Origin: Pseudonocardiales bacterium
GTDB lineage: Bacteria > Actinomycetota > Actinomycetes > Mycobacteriales > Pseudonocardiaceae
Reading direction: 5' to 3'
Length of the DNA: 64,000 bases
Assembly: GCA_023252195.1 (NCBI GenBank)
Contig: JAHEXI010000001.1
Location: forward strand, 496,001 to 560,000
Shown: one piece after another, positions 54,335 through 62,975 of the stretch
Position numbering within the stretch: the first letter of the stretch is position 1
Layout of the letters: each line of letters opens with the position of its first letter
Translations under genes and position numbers: made by a program
Notes under the pieces: model-generated
What the model was told of the DNA's origin: nothing
Databases searched by the model: none
What the model saw: the letters and a program-made list of their open reading frames with translations, nothing else

Positions 54335-54441
54335 AGCTCCCGGTAGCCAAGTAATGGCCAGTTTGAGGTCAATCCGTGATGCTTCTGCCTTTACCGTTTG
54401 GTAGCCCGACGCACCCACGTGCCCTGGCTACCGATCGGCCA

Positions 54442-55749
54442 TCACTTCGCGCCGCGACTTGAGCCGCTATTTGAGCCGCTATTTGAGCTGCTATTTGAGC
54501 TGCTACGGACGTGATCACCTGAGCTGCCACCTAAGCGGCCACCTGATCCCCCACCCAAGTACCCATTTGAGCCACCTACATGTCCGCCTGAATGAGTACC
54601 GCCGGGTGGAGGTCCGCTGGGTGGAGGTCCGCTGGGTGGAGGTCCGCTGGGTGGAGGTCCGCTGGGTGGGGGGTTGACGGGTGGGGGGTTCCCGGCTGGA
54701 GGGTCGCCGGGTGTGGTGCCGCCACCTGAGTGGTGACCGGTGCCGGAACTCGGGTAGGGGGTCGGAACGCTGCGGGGCTGGACCTGCGGAAGATCGGCTG
54801 GCTGCGGCGATTCTTCGTAGCCACTCCGACTGGGCCCATTGGGTACCGCGACCTGTGGTACTGCGGCTGGCGGCGCCGCGACCGGCACTATGGACGGGTG
54901 GTGCACCGCTGTCTGATCGCTGAGCAGGGTCACTCCTCCTCGCGTTGAAGCGTGATCGGGACTTGCTGGCGCACTCGGCTGGATCGCAAGCTGGCCACGG
55001 ACCGGGCCTGAATCCCCGCTACCGGCGACCGCGGTACCAGCGTGGTTACTCGCTGGTGGAGGTGTCGTCGACCCTGTGGACGTACCCGATGGGAGAAGCG
55101 GGAACGCGACGATCCCTACGACAAGTGCAGCAGCGGAAACTAATCCACCGACTATCAAGTCAGTACGGTGTATCGACGGGGGTCGCCCAGGTTGTCTAAC
55201 GTCTCGTCGGGTGCGCCCAGGTGCTTGGCGTGGACCGGCGACCTGCCTGTCGACCGCGCGCGGTGGCGGCGGAGTTGGTTCGGGATGTCCGGCGTTTTGG
55301 CGGAGCCGACGAAGTGGTTGGCCTGGACCGATTGCTAAATCCGCTGAGGGCGATGGTGGCAGTTCGGGTTGCGCCGTGTTTTGCCGTGGTCGCCGGAAAG
55401 GTTGGCCTAGACCAACGTCCCGCCTGCCGGGCAGGGGCACGGGGCCGAGCATAGGCGCGGGTGCTGGGGGAGGCGCGAGTGCAGGCGCAGGCGCAGGCGC
55501 AGGCGCAGGCGCAGGCGCAGGCGCAGGCGGAGTTGCGGTCTGCGCGGCGTTTTGCCGAGGCCGTCGAAGTGGTTGATTTGCAAAGACTTCTGGCCGCTCG
55601 GGTGTGCATTGCAGCTGCGCGGCTGGCCCGGCCTGTTCAGCGTCTTCCCGGGCTCGCCGGCGTGGGCGACCTCGCCAAAATCCGTGTGTCGCCGGCCGGC
55701 GGGACCGTCGCTCGTGCGCACTTCTATTTCTCGGAATTGGATCCGGCAT
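54442..55749 (-). CDS. Pro-rich protein with one TM segment and repeats, last gene of the Ub-like operon
   Basis: Three QPLRRPRQNAAQ-like repeats, (AP)n tract, TM LIVGGLVSAAALVVGIVAFPLLP, PPPSGPPPSG repeats and Ser/Asn-Gly tail; starts 12 bp after the JAB-E1 stop. Confidence 0.6.
   Translation of the reverse strand: MPDPIPRNRSAHERRSRRPATHGFWRGRPRRRAREDAEQAGPAAQLQCTPERPEVFANQPLRRPRQNAAQTATPPAPAPAPAPAPAPAPALAPPPAPAPMLGPVPLPGRRDVGLGQPFRRPRQNTAQPELPPSPSADLAIGPGQPLRRLRQNAGHPEPTPPPPRAVDRQVAGPRQAPGRTRRDVRQPGRPPSIHRTDLIVGGLVSAAALVVGIVAFPLLPSGTSTGSTTPPPASNHAGTAVAGSGDSGPVRGQLAIQPSAPASPDHASTRGGVTLLSDQTAVHHPSIVPVAAPPAAVPQVAVPNGPSRSGYEESPQPADLPQVQPRSVPTPYPSSGTGHHSGGGTTPGDPPAGNPPPVNPPPSGPPPSGPPPSGPPPSGPPPGGTHSGGHVGGSNGYLGGGSGGRLGGSSGDHVRSSSNSSSNSGSNSGSSRGAK
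54606..54670. repeat. 15-bp tandem repeat (gtccgctgggtggag, about 4 units), coding PPPSG
   Basis: Read directly. Confidence 0.85.
55479..55530. repeat. 6-bp tandem repeat (caggcg)n coding an Ala-Pro tract
   Basis: gtgcaggcgcaggcgcaggcgcaggcgcaggcgcaggcgcaggcgcaggcgg. Confidence 0.9.
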
Positions 55750-55761
55750 GCTCGGCTCCGG

Positions 55762-57243
55762 CTAGCTCAGTGACGCTCTTGCGAAAGCAGGCCGTGCCGT
55801 CGGCGCAGCCTGAAAGGCGGCTTGCAAAGGTGCGAGATCAGCGAGCCCGGTAACCCCGTCAGTGCCGCAGGTCGCGCACTCAGGCGAGTAGCGAACAGCC
55901 GCCGGGAACGTCCGCTGAGCTTGTGCATCGTACATGACCAGCTTCGGGTTGACGGCCTTCCGTGCCGACGCCGCCGTGAAAGTCCGCACGGTTTCCGCAA
56001 CCTGCATTGACGCCACGACACCATTGAGGAATATAACCGAGGGCCTAGCCTCCTCGGTGCCGTAACCGTGGTCTCGTTCATACTCCTGCAGCTCTGGCGG
56101 CGCTAAATCGTATGCCGCCCGTTGCGGGTGAATGAAGCCACGGCACTCAAGGCAGCCGGCTCCCGGTGCGACGACCTGGACTTGGCCTCCGAGTTTGGCC
56201 TCTAAACTGTCGGTCCCGAGCCTGGCACCGGTGCCTGCATCGATCAGCGGTATGAGGTAGCGAATAGATAAATGGTTCAACGACAGGCGAGCGCCGTGCG
56301 TGTCGACGCAGCCGAGCAGCAAGTCTGCTGCTTTGGCGTGGTGGAGAGCTGAGCTGTCCAGCAGCGGCGCTGCCACAGCTGTTACCTCGACTCCCGGCGC
56401 CACGCGCTCGATGAGATCCCGGAAGACGTCGACCTTGTAGCGTCCGACGTCGTCTGGTCCAGCGCCGATGAGGCGATTGAGATTGCTCAACTCGATACGG
56501 TCAGGATCAATGAGAATCAGGTGGCCGATGCCGAGGTAGGCGAGTTCTAAGGCAACGAACGATCCAAGCCCGCCAAGGCCGACGACAGCCACTCGTGCTT
56601 TTGAGAGGGCCTCCTGGGTGGCCGCCCCGAGCAGGGGAAGCTGGCGGTCGTGACGTGCGTCTTGCGGGAACACCGACGCAGCTGCGGAACTGGAGGCCGG
56701 GAAGTAGTGTAAGACGGGCGAATCTTCGGAGAAGCTACCCACGATAGTCACTTGCTGCACCGGCCGAATCGTCGAGATGGTGCGCTGATAGTAGTGGGCG
56801 TCTAGGCTGTTCTGTCCCACGACCATCGTGGCGTGATAGAACGGTTCGGGCAGCATCGAGGCGAGCCGGGGCATCTTCATTCGGTCGTTGGACCAGTCAA
56901 TGCTGCTAAACGTTGTATGAGGAGCCGAGTCGAAGGGGTGTGAGTGGACCTCGATGAGACTCCAGCCTTCGCGGCGACACCGAGTCAGAGCGGTCGCGAC
57001 GAACTGGCCATTGGGACTTATTGCTGAGGGCGACTGGTGATCGAGGTCGGTGGGTTGTGCCCGGAGCAGCTCGTGACCTACCAATCGTATCCTGCTCGCT
57101 GACACGTTGGGCGCGGCGAGGATGAACGCCATCTGTTCATTGCCGCCCCGGCTTCCCGGCCTGTCATTGGTAGTCAAAAGATGACTGCGGAGCTCTGACC
57201 ACAGGGTGGAACTGAGTACGATGTCATCCACCTCGCGCGCCAT
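55762..57243 (-). CDS. JAB/JAMM deubiquitinase-like domain fused to an E1/ThiF-like adenylyltransferase
   Basis: JAMM: NEQMAFILAAP ... IEVHSHPFDSAPHTTFSSIDWSND; E1: RVAVVGLGGLGSFVALELAYLGIGHLILIDPDRIELSNLNR, zinc CLEC...CATC. Confidence 0.92.
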   Translation of the reverse strand: MAREVDDIVLSSTLWSELRSHLLTTNDRPGSRGGNEQMAFILAAPNVSASRIRLVGHELLRAQPTDLDHQSPSAISPNGQFVATALTRCRREGWSLIEVHSHPFDSAPHTTFSSIDWSNDRMKMPRLASMLPEPFYHATMVVGQNSLDAHYYQRTISTIRPVQQVTIVGSFSEDSPVLHYFPASSSAAASVFPQDARHDRQLPLLGAATQEALSKARVAVVGLGGLGSFVALELAYLGIGHLILIDPDRIELSNLNRLIGAGPDDVGRYKVDVFRDLIERVAPGVEVTAVAAPLLDSSALHHAKAADLLLGCVDTHGARLSLNHLSIRYLIPLIDAGTGARLGTDSLEAKLGGQVQVVAPGAGCLECRGFIHPQRAAYDLAPPELQEYERDHGYGTEEARPSVIFLNGVVASMQVAETVRTFTAASARKAVNPKLVMYDAQAQRTFPAAVRYSPECATCGTDGVTGLADLAPLQAAFQAAPTARPAFARASLS

Positions 57244-57713
57244 TATCGTGCTCCGCTCAGAGTGCGCCGGTCGCGGAAAATCGTTGCGATCAGGTCGAGG
57301 TACGTTAGAAGACTGTGCCCACGAAGCAGATCAGCGCCACCAGCCGGCCGCCATCCGATAAGGTGTACGCAGAAGTGTCCCCAGCCGTGGTTGAGGTGCT
57401 CCTTATCGGTACTCGGCCCGCGTGTGAAAAAGTGGTTGAGTGACTGTCCTTCGGTCGTCCGGAGATCGTGGTCCGTCCAGAACCATTCTGGCGGTACCGA
57501 CGGATAGCCGGGGGTGCCGTACGGGATGTCGATCAGGACTTCGATGTGGGACTTGTTCCAGCCTGCCGCGATTGGAAACCGTTCGACGTAGAACCAGGTG
57601 CCGCTTTCAGTGTCGAAGCGGGCGTCACCGAACCGCCGCGAGAGTAAGAGCGCCTCGGTTTTGAGTCGGCTGAGCCTGCGCCGCGTTTCGAGATCTTTCG
57701 TTATTGACGGCAT
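57243..57713 (-). CDS. Prokaryotic E2-like (Prok-E2 family) protein
   Basis: HIEVLIDIPYGTPGYPSVPPEWFWTDHDLRTTEGQSLNHFFTRG...HLNHGWGHFCVHLIGWRPAGGADLLRGHSLLTYLDLI; TAATG overlap with the JAB-E1 gene. Confidence 0.85.
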   Translation of the reverse strand: MPSITKDLETRRRLSRLKTEALLLSRRFGDARFDTESGTWFYVERFPIAAGWNKSHIEVLIDIPYGTPGYPSVPPEWFWTDHDLRTTEGQSLNHFFTRGPSTDKEHLNHGWGHFCVHLIGWRPAGGADLLRGHSLLTYLDLIATIFRDRRTLSGAR

Positions 57714-57729
57714 TACCCCGACCTCGCTA

Positions 57730-57939
57730 TCAGCCGTAAGTGAACGGCGTCACCACTGAGTAGTCGACTGCATTGGCCGGCAGCGGTCTGTGATCTTCGA
57801 GTTTAACGATCTGGCCATTGGGCATACTTGCCATCACCCAATCGGACAGCACACTGTTGGCTTGGCGCTTGAGGTCGGCGGCAGTGGGCTGCTCTCCGCG
57901 CACGTCGATAACCTCGCCGTTAACTATGTAGTTACCCAT
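57730..57939 (-). CDS. Ubiquitin-like protein (69 aa, multiubiquitin-domain style)
   Basis: MGNYIVNGEVIDVRGEQPTAADLKRQANSVLSDWVMASMPNGQIVKLEDHRPLPANAVDYSVVTPFTYG; SD GGAGG; 16 bp upstream of the E2 gene. Confidence 0.75.
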   Translation of the reverse strand: MGNYIVNGEVIDVRGEQPTAADLKRQANSVLSDWVMASMPNGQIVKLEDHRPLPANAVDYSVVTPFTYG

Positions 57940-58259
57940 CTCAGCCTCCGCCTTGTTGTCCGAGCGCCCCTGTACCTGAGTGACGGAACAGGCACTGATT
58001 GTCACTGCACTCACTGACCGGTGTTTTCTGGTAGGTTCCTGCCGCGGTTCGGCGGAAGCAGTGAGGCCGTTCTGCCTTCATGATCCACCTCGGGGCCGCG
58101 GTCCTTGTTCAAGTTCATCGCGCCGTACCGAGATCGCGTTACGCATCCCGTTATCGAAAACTCTGAGTTATGATGCGTACGCGCACCGGATTCGATTCAA
58201 CGTTTTTTTGCGTAGTTTGCGCGGTTCGGTAGCCGCGGATCTGCGTCAGGATTACACCG

Positions 58260-59417
58260 TCAGGAGTGCAGGGCGGACATCGCCAGCCAGCTGTCCCACG
58301 GCACGGTCCAATCGTAGATGTCACCGTCAGCCCCGGTGAGTGGGGTCGGGCTGTTGGTGACCTCGACCGGGTCTCCGAAGATCGCGGTGCCGAAGTACTC
58401 CTGAGCGTTCGCGGTGGACAGGTTCACGCAGCCGTGGGTGACGTTGGAGGAACCTTGGACGCCGGTGGTCTCCGGGTTGGCGTGGATGAACTCCCCGTTA
58501 TTGGAAATCCGTACCGCCCAGTGCTCGGGTATGTCGACGTATCCATAGGCGCGGTTGGACATCAGTACGGTCTGGGCCTTGTTCATCACCACGTGGATGC
58601 CGCTGGTGGTGTTGCGATTGGGGTCGGAGCTCAGTCCGTAGCTGGCCGGGAAGTTCATCACCTCCTGGCCGTCCCGGATGACAACTATGCGGTGGCTGTT
58701 GACGTCGGCCTCGACGATCTGGGCGCGGCCGATCATGAACCTGGTGCTGATGTCTTCCTTGCCGTAGGAGCCGTTGCCGAGAGCGACGCCGTAGAGCTTG
58801 GCGGTGACGCTGACCTTGGTGCCGGATTGCCAGTAGTCCTTAGGTCGGTAGTGCGCCCGGGAGCCGCCGTTGTCGTCAGGTAGCCAAGCCCACGATCCCT
58901 CGGTAGGCACCGAAGCCTGTACCTGCAGTGCTCGCTCCGCAGCGGCCTTGTCCGATACGTGGTGGTCGAACTGCAGGATGATCGGGGCGGCGATGCCGAC
59001 GGTGTCGCCGTCGCCGATGTTGAGGGTGGCGTGGAGTTGCCGCTGCGGTGTGACGGTGGTGAACGTGCCGGCCACCGGCACGGACAGCCGGTCAGGGCCG
59101 GCCGCGCTGCCGCTCCAGGTGTAGGTCTTGGCGTAGCCCATTGCCTCCGAGCTGATCCAGCTGTGCCGGTCTGCGCTCAGAGTGCCGGCGACCGCTCGGC
59201 CATCTGCATTGGTCAGCGCCACCTGATTCAGGATGCCGCCGATGACTCGCACCGAGACGGGCAGCGTCGGGCTGACGTTCGAGGCCTTGTTTCCCGGCAG
59301 CGTGCTGACTTGCGCCTGCGGGTGTGGCGCAACCCCGCCATTGGATGGTCCCGGGGAACTCCCTGAGCACGCGACAAGCAAAAAAGCCACCACAAGCAAC
59401 ATCAACACACGCCGCAT
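58260..59417 (-). CDS. L,D-transpeptidase lipoprotein (Ig-like plus YkuD)
   Basis: Lipobox LLVACSGS; HANPETTGVQGSSNVTHGCVNLSTANAQEYF catalytic motif. Confidence 0.95.
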   Translation of the reverse strand: MRRVLMLLVVAFLLVACSGSSPGPSNGGVAPHPQAQVSTLPGNKASNVSPTLPVSVRVIGGILNQVALTNADGRAVAGTLSADRHSWISSEAMGYAKTYTWSGSAAGPDRLSVPVAGTFTTVTPQRQLHATLNIGDGDTVGIAAPIILQFDHHVSDKAAAERALQVQASVPTEGSWAWLPDDNGGSRAHYRPKDYWQSGTKVSVTAKLYGVALGNGSYGKEDISTRFMIGRAQIVEADVNSHRIVVIRDGQEVMNFPASYGLSSDPNRNTTSGIHVVMNKAQTVLMSNRAYGYVDIPEHWAVRISNNGEFIHANPETTGVQGSSNVTHGCVNLSTANAQEYFGTAIFGDPVEVTNSPTPLTGADGDIYDWTVPWDSWLAMSALHS

Positions 59418-59508
59418 GATTCCCCGCCGAACCTTCCCGATCGCTGCCCACGCACAGGCTATCGCGGGGAACCGGGTGGTTCGCGCCGAACTGCCGGTGG
59501 CGCCCGGG

Positions 59509-60189
59509 TTAGTGCCGGACGGTGGTGATTCGCTCGGCGGTGCAGCGATCGGTCAGAGCGGCGGGGTCAGCACCGGTGCACTGCACCAGGGAAGCGTCGG
59601 CCGCGAGCACCGCCAGGAGCACCTCACCAGGCACCGTCAGGTCCCAGCTTGTGGTGCATAGCAGGCGGTCACCGGCGCCGAGGCCAAGCACCGTGGCTCG
59701 GGAATGGGCAGCGGCGATGAGTGTCTCGACGTCAGGTCCGGGTCCGCCGGAGGAGAACGTGTCGCCGTGTACCCGAACTTCGCTGGCGTAGTCCCGAACC
59801 CCGGGCGGTAACACCGAAATACCCATCCCCAGGGCATCGAGCCCGACCGCGGCCATCTCGTCGGCGCCGGTGGCGTCGCCGATTCGATCAAGACCGAATA
59901 GCGCTACCTGCGCCCCATGCGGCGACACGGTGACCGTCGCGCCGCACCACCAGGCGCCCAGCAGCACCCCGGCGGTCTGCCAGTGCGGTGGTAGCAACAC
60001 CGCGACGATGTCGCCGGGTTGGACGTCGAGCTCGTCGCGTAACCAGTTCGCGGTCTTGGCGGCCCAGTTGGCCAGGGTGGCGCCGGACAGTTCGATCCGG
60101 CTGCCGGCGGCGTCGTCGTAGTGGGTGATGCGCGGTCTGGCCGGGTCCGCGCGCAACAGCGGGCCGAGCAACTGGTCGGTGATGGTCAT
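59509..60189 (-). CDS. TIGR03089-family protein
   Basis: MTITDQLLGPLLRADPARPRITHYDDAAGSRIELSGATLANWAAKTANWLRDELDVQPGDIVAVLLPPHWQT. Confidence 0.85.
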   Translation of the reverse strand: MTITDQLLGPLLRADPARPRITHYDDAAGSRIELSGATLANWAAKTANWLRDELDVQPGDIVAVLLPPHWQTAGVLLGAWWCGATVTVSPHGAQVALFGLDRIGDATGADEMAAVGLDALGMGISVLPPGVRDYASEVRVHGDTFSSGGPGPDVETLIAAAHSRATVLGLGAGDRLLCTTSWDLTVPGEVLLAVLAADASLVQCTGADPAALTDRCTAERITTVRH

Positions 60190-60236
60190 CAGTTGGTCTA
60201 GCTTAACGTCGCGACCACTGCGTGCCGCGTGGTGGC

Positions 60237-61853
60237 TCAAGAGACGCAGGGCACCTTGCCACCCACCATCGACGATCTCGGTGGCGGCGCTGGAGCCGGC
60301 GGCTGTGACGTGGCGCTGTCAGCGCTTGCGGTATCGGCGATCGGCCGCGCGACGTCGTTCACGGCCGGGGTCACTCCCCGCTGCGGCAAGGCGCCCGCGA
60401 CCCGCGATCTGCCCCGCCTCAGGTAGTCCTTGCCGAGGTAGACCTGCACGGTGCCGGTTGCCAGTTGAGTGTCCTCCTCGACCGGCAGGCCGCCCAACGC
60501 GTCGGCCACTGCGCGCGCGGCGTCCTGTCCGCCGGTCGGGTAGCGCACCACGCTGGTGCGTCGGACAGCGCTGTTGCCGAGCGTTCCCGGCGCAAATCCC
60601 TGTCCGGTCAGCTGATCGGACACCGATTTGGCGAGCCCGCGCACGGCCGAGGCATTGAATACGTCGACCGCGAGCGTCGGTTTGACCTGAGGGTCGGGCT
60701 GGAGGTCGGGCTTGAGGTCCGGCGTGGAAGGGACGCCGATCGCCTGCCCGACGAAGGCGCGCACGGCGTCGGGATCGACGTTGAGCACCGCGCCGTCGGA
60801 CTCGCTGATGCCGTCACCCAATACCGGAACGGTCTCGAAAGCCACGTTGCCGGCGGCGAGGCCCTGAATCCGAGCGGCGAAGTCGAGCACATCGAAGCCG
60901 TCGTCGAGCACCAGCGACTGCTGCGTCGCATTGATCAGCTGATTGATCCGACTCGGGTTGGTCAGCGTGCCCGCAGTCAGCACCTTGTGCGCCAGCGACG
61001 CCATATACGCCTGCTGGCGCACGATGCGGTCAAGGTCACCGCGGGGCAATCCGTGCCGTTGTCGAACGAACGCCAACGCGTCCGGCCCCGAGATCAACTG
61101 CGGTCCCGCGGGGAAGTTCGCCCCAGAGAACCGGTCGTGAACCGGAGCCTTGAGGCATACCTGGACTCCACCGACGGCATCGGTGAGCAGCGAGAAGCCG
61201 AGCAGGTTGATCTCCGCGTAGTGGTCGATACCGACGCCGGTCAGATCCTTGACGGCCTGCAGCAGCAACTTTCGGCCCGCGGCGATGGATTCGGTGCGCA
61301 CCGTCGCCGGGTCGGCGCCTTGTGCGACCAGCCGCTGGGCGGTGGCGTTGCGCGCGCGGGCGAACGCGGAGTTGAGCTTGTGCTTGCCGTACCCGTCGGG
61401 CAGCTCCACATACAGGTCCCGCGGCAACGAGATCGCCACCGCGTGCTGGCCGTCATTCGGGATTCGCACCAGGATCATGGTGTCGGTGAGCTCACCCTCG
61501 TTGTCACCAGCGCGTAGCCGGGCCAGTACGTCGGGGGCGAGCGGGTTGTCGTGCGCGTCAGTCCGGCTGTCCAGGCCGACCAGCAGGAGGTCGGTGGCTC
61601 TGTCCGGGACAGCCCAGCCGATCACGTCCGTGGTGCTCAAGCCCTCGTGGAGGGTCTTGAATGTTGCCCACCCGTATCCGGTGAGGCCCAGTACCAGTAC
61701 CGAGACCATCGCGAGCACCAGCTTGGCGAGCTGCAAGCTGTAATTTCGGTGCCGCCGGGGCAGCGTCCTGTTCAGGGGCAGCGGGCTGCTGGCCGGCCTG
61801 CGCCGCCGACCCGACCGGTCGGACCCCCTCGACCGAGCTGGCCTGTCGTCCAC
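60237..61853 (-). CDS. LytR-CpsA-Psr (LCP) family protein with LytR_C domain
   Basis: TDTMILVRIPNDGQHAVAISLPRDLYVELP..., DALAFVRQRHGLPRGDLDRIVRQQAYM. Confidence 0.93.
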   Translation of the reverse strand: MDDRPARSRGSDRSGRRRRPASSPLPLNRTLPRRHRNYSLQLAKLVLAMVSVLVLGLTGYGWATFKTLHEGLSTTDVIGWAVPDRATDLLLVGLDSRTDAHDNPLAPDVLARLRAGDNEGELTDTMILVRIPNDGQHAVAISLPRDLYVELPDGYGKHKLNSAFARARNATAQRLVAQGADPATVRTESIAAGRKLLLQAVKDLTGVGIDHYAEINLLGFSLLTDAVGGVQVCLKAPVHDRFSGANFPAGPQLISGPDALAFVRQRHGLPRGDLDRIVRQQAYMASLAHKVLTAGTLTNPSRINQLINATQQSLVLDDGFDVLDFAARIQGLAAGNVAFETVPVLGDGISESDGAVLNVDPDAVRAFVGQAIGVPSTPDLKPDLQPDPQVKPTLAVDVFNASAVRGLAKSVSDQLTGQGFAPGTLGNSAVRRTSVVRYPTGGQDAARAVADALGGLPVEEDTQLATGTVQVYLGKDYLRRGRSRVAGALPQRGVTPAVNDVARPIADTASADSATSQPPAPAPPPRSSMVGGKVPCVS

Positions 61854-62003
61854 GGATGCCCCTTCTGGGTCTCGCGGCTGGTGTGGCGGCAGTACTTCCT
61901 AGTCCAGACGTGTGAACCCTGGTCAGGTTGCCGTGGCACACTCGACCGCCGTTGGTCGCCTACTCCCGACCCCAGTGGTGGGAGCCGAGCGGAGGGTGCG
62001 CGG

Positions 62004-62975
62004 ATGCGGTTGCTGGTCACCGGCGGTGCCGGGTTCATCGGGTCCACGTTCGTGCGTCGGGTGCTTCAGGGTGCTGAACTGACATTGGCCGGTGCTGAGG
62101 TGGTGGTGCTGGACAAGCTGACCTACGCCGGTAATGAGGCGAACCTCGCGCCGGTCGCGACCGAGCCGGCGCTGCACTTCGTCAAGGGCGACATTACCGA
62201 TCAGCCGCTGGTCGCCGATCTGATGGTCGGCATCGATGCGGTCGTGCACTTCGCCGCGGAGTCACATGTCGACCGCTCGATCCTGGGTGCTGACCCGTTC
62301 GTGGTGACCAATGTGGTGGGCACGCAGATTCTGCTGCAGGCCGCGCTGGAGGCGGGTGTGTCGCGGTTTGTGCAGGTTTCCACCGACGAGGTCTATGGGT
62401 CCATCGAGTCGGGCTCGTGGTCCGAGAATCACCCGCTGGAGCCGAATTCGCCCTATTCGGCGTCCAAAGCCAGCGGTGATCTGCTCGCCCGGGCCTATGC
62501 CCGCACCCACGGCATGGACGTGCGGATCAGCCGCTGCTCGAACAACTATGGGCCCTACCAATACCCGGAGAAGGTTATCCCGCTGTTCGTCACCAACCTG
62601 CTTGACGGGCTGGCGGTGCCGCTATACGGCGATGGGCTCAACGTGCGGGACTGGTTGCATGTCGACGACCACTGCCGTGGCATCGCGCTGGTGCTCGAGC
62701 GCGGTCGGGCTAGCGAGATCTACAACATCGGCGGGGGCACCGAGCTGACCAACACCGAGCTCACCGGCCTGCTGCTCGATGCTCTGGGCGCGGACTGGTC
62801 GCAGGTTGCGCCGGTGGCCGATCGCAAGGCCCATGATCGCCGATACTCGGTGGACTGGACGAAGATCCGCACCCAGCTCGGCTACACCCCTGAGGTCGAC
62901 TTCGCCCAGGGGCTGGCCGAGACGGTGCGCTGGTATGCCGAGCACCGGGACTGGTGGGAGCCCTTGAAGGCATGA
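62004..62975 (+). CDS. rmlB: dTDP-glucose 4,6-dehydratase
   Basis: RLLVTGGAGFIGSTFVRRVL..., FAAESHVDRSI, YSASKASGDLLARAYARTHGMDVRISRCSNNYGPYQYPEKVIP. Confidence 0.95.
   Translation: MRLLVTGGAGFIGSTFVRRVLQGAELTLAGAEVVVLDKLTYAGNEANLAPVATEPALHFVKGDITDQPLVADLMVGIDAVVHFAAESHVDRSILGADPFVVTNVVGTQILLQAALEAGVSRFVQVSTDEVYGSIESGSWSENHPLEPNSPYSASKASGDLLARAYARTHGMDVRISRCSNNYGPYQYPEKVIPLFVTNLLDGLAVPLYGDGLNVRDWLHVDDHCRGIALVLERGRASEIYNIGGGTELTNTELTGLLLDALGADWSQVAPVADRKAHDRRYSVDWTKIRTQLGYTPEVDFAQGLAETVRWYAEHRDWWEPLKA

Noticed and set aside
54606-54670. 15-bp tandem array as iteron/origin
   Set aside because: In-frame coding repeat (PPPSG) within the Pro-rich protein.
55479-55530. Possible CRISPR or regulatory repeat array
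   Set aside because: Hexameric coding microsatellite (Ala-Pro tract), no spacers.
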